Below, one piece after another: positions 59,018-64,000 of a DNA stretch of 64,000 nucleotides. Below the pieces are notes generated by a model. The model was not told the origin of the DNA and did no database searches. It saw only the letters and a program-made list of their open reading frames with translations. Location of the stretch: the NCBI GenBank assembly GCA_902555055.1, contig CACDQN010000002.1:1-64000 (forward strand), written 5' to 3'. Position 1 is the stretch's first letter. Each line of letters begins with the position of its first letter. The position numbers and the translations under genes are program-made. Origin of the DNA: an uncultured Candidatus Actinomarina sp. (lineage in GTDB: Bacteria; Actinomycetota; Acidimicrobiia; Actinomarinales; Actinomarinaceae).

Positions 59018-59892
59018 ATGAGCTCTAGTGCGAACTTGTAAGAGGCAATTCTTGATGCAATTCCCAAACGAAGTTGTTCTTGGTACTTGAATTTATTATG
59101 AAGAGATGCTTCTTCAGATATTTCAATTCCTATATTTATTGGCATGGGGTGAAGTACTATCAAATCATCAGGTGAGTTATCTAGAATTTGTTTACTTATT
59201 TGAAATTGTTTTATATATTGTTCAAAATTAAATTCTTGAATATCTTCAATTCTTTCCTTTTGTACCCTAAGTAACTCAACAGCACCTGTCTCACTTACTA
59301 CTTCCTCCCAAGAGTTATAAATTTGTAAATTACTAAGATCATCAGGCAATAACTCATCGCTCGCGTAAACACCAACTTTAAATCCCAATTTTCCTAAAAG
59401 TTCTCTTCCTGATGCAAAAACTCGAGAATGTTTTAAATCCCCTACATATGTAACTGGTATATCTCTATTGAACTTTTTAAATTTTTCTAAAGTCGCAACG
59501 TCTATAATCGCCTGAGTCGGATGTGAGCTGTTTCCAAAACCCGCACTAATTACTGATAAATCATTTATATTTTCATAGTCTTGAAAATTATTCTCCTTTG
59601 TCCTAATAACTAAAATCTCAATACCTAATGCTTTATAAGTTTCTATTTCATGTTGCAAATCCTCACCTTTAGATTTGGCAGAAATAAGATCAGTTATTTC
59701 TACTATTTCAATACCTAATTTTTTAGCTGCTAATGAAAAAGAAAGCCTTGTTCTAGTTGAACCTTCATCAAATTTCATAAGAGCATATGAATTGATTTTC
59801 TCACTATTATTAGTTTCTATTTTTAGTGTTGTATCAATTAGTTTTTCTAATTCCTGTTTTTCAGTATTTTTAAAATTTAATAAATGTTTCAT
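59014..59892 (-). CDS. pyrB: Aspartate carbamoyltransferase catalytic subunit
   Basis: DEGSTRTRLSFSLAAKKLG; SSHPTQAIIDV; HPMPINIGIEI. Confidence 0.93.
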   Translation of the reverse strand: MKHLLNFKNTEKQELEKLIDTTLKIETNNSEKINSYALMKFDEGSTRTRLSFSLAAKKLGIEIVEITDLISAKSKGEDLQHEIETYKALGIEILVIRTKENNFQDYENINDLSVISAGFGNSSHPTQAIIDVATLEKFKKFNRDIPVTYVGDLKHSRVFASGRELLGKLGFKVGVYASDELLPDDLSNLQIYNSWEEVVSETGAVELLRVQKERIEDIQEFNFEQYIKQFQISKQILDNSPDDLIVLHPMPINIGIEISEEASLHNKFKYQEQLRLGIASRIASYKFALELI

Positions 59893-60399
59893 TTAAGTAA
59901 CTTCAATTTTGTCAATATTATCGATTTCTTCTAAAAATACTGATACATAGTCACTTTCATTTGTAGGAATATTCTTTCCAATAAATTTTGGAGATATCGG
60001 TAACTCTCTATGTCCTCGGTCTACTAGGCATAGAAGTGAAATTAGTTTAGGTCTTCCAGAGTGCATCACAGCTTCGATAGATGCTCTGAGTGTTCTTCCT
60101 GTATAGATTACATCATCAATTAAAATCACATCCCTATCTCTAGGATTAATTTTTAATAAAGTTTTTTCTATATCTTCATTGATGTCGTCTCGAAATGGAA
60201 TATAGTCTACAGTATCTAAGTCATGAGAAAAATTAAAATTTTTTAGATTGTCGGATATTCTTTTAGCAATTAAATCACCTCTTCTTGGGATACCAATTAA
60301 AAGGGGATTATTGTGTTGGGACTCAGTAATTTCTTTACTAAGACGAAAAAGAATTTTTTCTATTTCCACTCTGTTCCTTTCGATACTCACAGGTATCAA
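59893..60399 (-). CDS. pyrR: PyrR bifunctional regulator/uracil phosphoribosyltransferase
   Basis: LIGIPRRGDLIAKRI; VILIDDVIYTGRTLRAS; LVDRGHRELPI. Confidence 0.92.
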   Translation of the reverse strand: MIPVSIERNRVEIEKILFRLSKEITESQHNNPLLIGIPRRGDLIAKRISDNLKNFNFSHDLDTVDYIPFRDDINEDIEKTLLKINPRDRDVILIDDVIYTGRTLRASIEAVMHSGRPKLISLLCLVDRGHRELPISPKFIGKNIPTNESDYVSVFLEEIDNIDKIEVT

Positions 60400-60446
60400 T
60401 TAAAGCTTTACTTATATTACCAAAATTCCTAATTAAATATTGATGA

Positions 60447-61370
60447 TTATCTATTTTCTCTAAAGAATGGAATTCCAATATTTTTAGGTGCGCCAGTATT
60501 ACCATTTTTTAAAATAGTTAAAACAATTAAAACAAGAATAGTTATTACATATGGAGTGATCTTGACAATATATGGACTCATTTCAAATCCATATGTTTGA
60601 AGCCTTGGTCCAAGTGCTTCAAGAAAACCAAAAAGAAGTGCACCAAAGGCTGTTCTATAGGGTTTCCAGCCACCAAATATTACAAGTGCAAGGGCTATCC
60701 ACCCCCTTCCTGAGGTCATTCCATCAGTCCAATAAGGTACGTAGCTTAAAGTTAAATATACTCCAGATAGTCCTGCAAAAGCTCCACCAACACAAGTAGC
60801 GATGAATTGGGTCTTTCCTATTTTTAACCCCATCGAGTCTGCAGATTTTAAATCTTCACCAATTGCTTCAATTCTTCTTCCAAACATTGTTCGTTTTAGA
60901 ACAAAAGCGGTAACAATCATCAAAATAATCGCAATATAAAAAATAATATTTTGAGCAAGAATAATTTCTAAAATATTTGAAGGATTTTCTATATCAAAAA
61001 CGCCTTCGAGCTTTGTATTAAGTTTTTTACCAACATATTTTTTACCAATCAATGATGACAGGGACAAACCAAGAATTGTGAGGATTAATCCAGAAACCGT
61101 TTGGTCCTGCTTCAAGATTACAGTCACGAAGGCGTGGATAGATGAAAATAATGATGCACTAACTATACCTACTATGATTGAAAGAAATAAATTCTCTGTA
61201 TTGATTGCTGTAATAAATCCTGACACAGCACCAATTGAAATCATACCTTCAACTCCTAAATTTAAAACACCTGATTTTTCTGCAATTAATTCACCTAATG
61301 CTGCAATAAAAAGAAGTGTTGCAGCTTGCAGAGTTGCATTTACGAGTCCCAAAAATTGAATATCAATCAT
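60447..61370 (-). CDS. Nucleoside-type ABC transporter permease 2 (start probably at MIDIQFLGL)
   Basis: GELIAEKSGVLNLGVEGMI hallmark; multi-TM. Confidence 0.88.
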   Translation of the reverse strand: MIDIQFLGLVNATLQAATLLFIAALGELIAEKSGVLNLGVEGMISIGAVSGFITAINTENLFLSIIVGIVSASLFSSIHAFVTVILKQDQTVSGLILTILGLSLSSLIGKKYVGKKLNTKLEGVFDIENPSNILEIILAQNIIFYIAIILMIVTAFVLKRTMFGRRIEAIGEDLKSADSMGLKIGKTQFIATCVGGAFAGLSGVYLTLSYVPYWTDGMTSGRGWIALALVIFGGWKPYRTAFGALLFGFLEALGPRLQTYGFEMSPYIVKITPYVITILVLIVLTILKNGNTGAPKNIGIPFFRENR

Positions 61371-62421
61371 CTTTAACTCTTTTAATTTCATATGAAAAGA
61401 AAAATTGTGCAATTAACGCACCAAAAAGTGTTGTTGCTTGTATGATATCTGAAATGTAAGAACTCACCCCTATAGTTTGTATAACTGATCCTCCAATTGC
61501 TAATGCTCCAAAAAGTGACCCTACTAAAAATATACCAAGAGGCCTCATTCCTGTTATTGCTGCAACAATTATTGCTGTATATCCAAAGCCTTGTGAAATT
61601 CCTGTTGAAACTCTATGAGTCTGACTTAATAGCTCAATAGCACCTGCTAAACCTGCAAAACCTCCACCAATTAGCATTGCGATAAAAGCTTTTTGTTTGG
61701 CACTAATGCCCGCATAAATAGCTGTAAGTGCAGAACCTCCAGCAATCCTCATTTCATATCCAAAAACAGATTTGTCTTTTATATAATATGCAATCAAAGT
61801 GAAAAGTATACAAATTAAGAAACCTGAGCTTAGTTTCCCAAATACTGTGGGTAAATAAACAGATTCACTCACATAAGCTGCAGCTGGAAAATTTAGAGAA
61901 TTTGGATCTTTCCAGACTCCATTTATTAAGTATATTGTTAGCCCAAAAACTATATAGTTTGTTAAGAGAGTTGTTATTATTTCATTTACACCAAATAATA
62001 CTTTTGATAATGCTGGCAACAGTATGCAGACAGATCCCCCAATGAAACCAGATGCTAATAAAAGGAAAATGTATAAATATGAGTTTTCAATTGAAGTGTT
62101 AATATAAACAAAATTTAATGCGATAGCACCAAAAAATATCTGCCCTTCTGCTCCTATATTCCATAGTTTTACGGAGTTTATTATTGCTATACCCAATCCA
62201 GCCAATATCAATGGGATAGCTTTATTTAATGAGTTACTTAAACTGTTGAGACTACCAATAGATAATTTGAGCATCAATGAGAATACATCAAATGGATTTT
62301 TGGATTGAATTAATAAAATAATTGAACCAACAATTATCGCTATCAAGAACCCAATCAGAAATGAATAGAATGTAGCAAGCTCATTTCTATAAAGTTTTTT
62401 TGAGAGCAAAAATTTATTCAT
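61363..62421 (-). CDS. Nucleoside-type ABC transporter permease 1
   Basis: LWNIGAEGQIFFGA hallmark; multi-TM. Confidence 0.88.
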   Translation of the reverse strand: MNKFLLSKKLYRNELATFYSFLIGFLIAIIVGSIILLIQSKNPFDVFSLMLKLSIGSLNSLSNSLNKAIPLILAGLGIAIINSVKLWNIGAEGQIFFGAIALNFVYINTSIENSYLYIFLLLASGFIGGSVCILLPALSKVLFGVNEIITTLLTNYIVFGLTIYLINGVWKDPNSLNFPAAAYVSESVYLPTVFGKLSSGFLICILFTLIAYYIKDKSVFGYEMRIAGGSALTAIYAGISAKQKAFIAMLIGGGFAGLAGAIELLSQTHRVSTGISQGFGYTAIIVAAITGMRPLGIFLVGSLFGALAIGGSVIQTIGVSSYISDIIQATTLFGALIAQFFFSYEIKRVKDD

Positions 62422-63907
62422 TTATACCAGCCATTGCAAGTCCTATATTTTCAACAGTTGCTAATTCAGTCTCAATTTCTGTAATTACCTTACCTTCATA
62501 CATAACTATTAATCTGTCAGAAAGTTTAAATAATTCGTCTAAGTCTTCAGAAATTAAAAGTATTGCTGACCCCTTATCTCTTTGATCAATAATTAAGTTG
62601 TGTATTGAGTCGACCGCACTTACATCCAAACCTCTAGTAGGTTGAGCTGCAATAATGACATCTGGATTAGAGATCAGCTCTCGCCCCATCAAAAGTTTCT
62701 GCATGTTTCCGCCTGATAGTGTTGAAATTTCAGCTTTTACATCTGGTGCTTTAATTGAAAATTTATTAATTAGGTCATTTAGTGAATTTAACAAAACATT
62801 TTTTGATAAGTGAGGTCCGAAGCTTGCTTGAAAATATTCCTTAATAGCTGAATTATCTAAAACTGAAACTCCTGGTGCTAAACCTACGCCGAGTCTATTT
62901 TCAGGTATATAGGAAAGGTTTAATTTTTTTCTTGATTTTACCCCTTTTCCTGTAACATCTTTTGTTTTAACAATAACCCGTCCTTCAAAATCTTTGATAA
63001 TTCCACAAATAATATTTGCTAATTCAACTTGACCATTTCCTGATACACCAGCTACTCCTAAAACTTCACCTGATTTTATCTCTAGTGACACATTTTGAAG
63101 AGTTTTTATATTTTGCTCATTTGTAAATGAGATATCTACAGCTTCCAATTTAGTGTCACCTTTAAAATTATTTTTATCAAATTTTGATGTCTTTACTTCA
63201 CCCATCATTAGTTCAATTAGTTGGGTATCTGATACTGTTTTAGTATCTAAATCTTTTGCAACCATTTTGCCGTTCTTCATAACATAGATAGTTTCAGTAA
63301 AGTCTTTGATTTCTTTTAATTTATGAGTAATTAACACAATAGTTTTTTCATCTTCTTGTGAAAGAGTCTCCAAAGATTCTTTTAACTGAACTGTTTCCTG
63401 AGGGGTAAGAACAGCTGTCGGTTCATCAAGTAACATTATTGAACTATTATGAAAAATTAGCTTCATAATTTCTACTTTTTGCTTCTCTCCAACCGATAAC
63501 TCTGAAACTGGTGTCATGGCATTTAGATTAAGTGCAAAAATATCTGAGTATTTCGAAAATGCTTCACTAAAGTCATTTTGATAAATATTTGACTTGGATA
63601 AAGTTAAGTTGTCTTTAATAGAGAAGCTATCAATAAGTCGGAATTCTTGATGTACCATTCCAATGCCATAAGAAGATGCTAAATCAGGATTCAGACGCTT
63701 TATTAATTGTCCATTTATTGTTAGGGTACCTTTTTCAGGTATATAAATACCTGAAAGAATGTTCATCAAAGATGACTTACCAGCACCATTTTCTCCTAAG
63801 AGCCCATGTATTATTCCTTTTTCAAGAAAAAAATCAACATCATCTAGTGCTTTTATATTTCCAAAAGATTTAGAAATACCTTTGGCTTCTAATATAGGGT
63901 TTTTCAT
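62414..63907 (-). CDS. Nucleoside-type ABC transporter ATP-binding protein (two ABC domains)
   Basis: GENGAGKSSLMNILSG; second half AGVSGNGQVELANIICG; AAQPTRGLDV. Confidence 0.93.
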   Translation of the reverse strand: MKNPILEAKGISKSFGNIKALDDVDFFLEKGIIHGLLGENGAGKSSLMNILSGIYIPEKGTLTINGQLIKRLNPDLASSYGIGMVHQEFRLIDSFSIKDNLTLSKSNIYQNDFSEAFSKYSDIFALNLNAMTPVSELSVGEKQKVEIMKLIFHNSSIMLLDEPTAVLTPQETVQLKESLETLSQEDEKTIVLITHKLKEIKDFTETIYVMKNGKMVAKDLDTKTVSDTQLIELMMGEVKTSKFDKNNFKGDTKLEAVDISFTNEQNIKTLQNVSLEIKSGEVLGVAGVSGNGQVELANIICGIIKDFEGRVIVKTKDVTGKGVKSRKKLNLSYIPENRLGVGLAPGVSVLDNSAIKEYFQASFGPHLSKNVLLNSLNDLINKFSIKAPDVKAEISTLSGGNMQKLLMGRELISNPDVIIAAQPTRGLDVSAVDSIHNLIIDQRDKGSAILLISEDLDELFKLSDRLIVMYEGKVITEIETELATVENIGLAMAGINE

Positions 63908-63920
63908 GTTGAGTAAAATT

Positions 63921-63948
63921 AGACACTCCAGTAAATACTGGAGTGTCT
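63921..63948 (-). terminator. Strong hairpin AGACACTCCAGTA-AA-TACTGGAGTGTCT between binding-protein gene and ABC ATPase gene
   Basis: 13-bp perfect inverted repeat. Confidence 0.75.
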
Positions 63949-63961
63949 AAAAATTAAATAG

Positions 63962-64000
63962 TTATGGATTAACTGTTCCTATAACATTGTCGATGAACTC
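63962..64000 (-). CDS. C-terminus of a gene running off the window, probably the BMP-family nucleoside-binding lipoprotein
   Basis: Reverse-strand translation EFIDNVIGTVNP-stop; position upstream of the transporter ATPase. Confidence 0.55.
   Translation of the reverse strand, partial: EFIDNVIGTVNP

Overview
AT-rich bacterial chromosomal window, densely packed with operons. No rRNA, CRISPR array, transposase or prophage module was seen. Gene content and order (mfd-mazG-eno-divIC-DUF501-ppx, an actinobacterial-type carboxyltransferase, a SUF operon with an embedded Rieske gene) plus a 219-aa rhodopsin point to a streamlined marine actinobacterium, possibly Actinomarinales; this assignment is inference. 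Main blocks, left to right: (1) a 1311-aa HExxH-containing lipoprotein; (2) a leftward FAS-II operon joined to biotin carboxylase/BCCP, BioY and carboxyltransferase, with divergent BirA; (3) a bi-domain oxidoreductase, inositol phosphatase, tRNA-Arg and a DrrAB-type ABC exporter; (4) a housekeeping run from L25 to Ppx, then tRNA-Leu; (5) a sugar ABC uptake locus with an atypical ROK kinase and a second, membrane-anchored-looking paralog of the binding protein; (6) a light-related locus (class II photolyase, small proton-pump-type rhodopsin), followed by DsbB-like and thioredoxin-like genes; (7) a PNPOx-UbiA fusion plus UbiE-like methyltransferase; (8) a heterodimeric ABC exporter with one degenerate ATP site; (9) a solitary DNA methyltransferase; (10) a SUF operon running into fumC and rpiB; (11) a long leftward block joining a nucleoside-type ABC importer to the de novo pyrimidine pathway, in which PyrC, PyrD and PyrE are unusually short. 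The best candidates for something undescribed are the minimal pyrCDE set with its nucleoside-importer linkage, the anchored solute-binding-protein paralog with a zinc-ligand-depleted ROK kinase, the giant lipoprotein, and the PNPOx-UbiA fusion.
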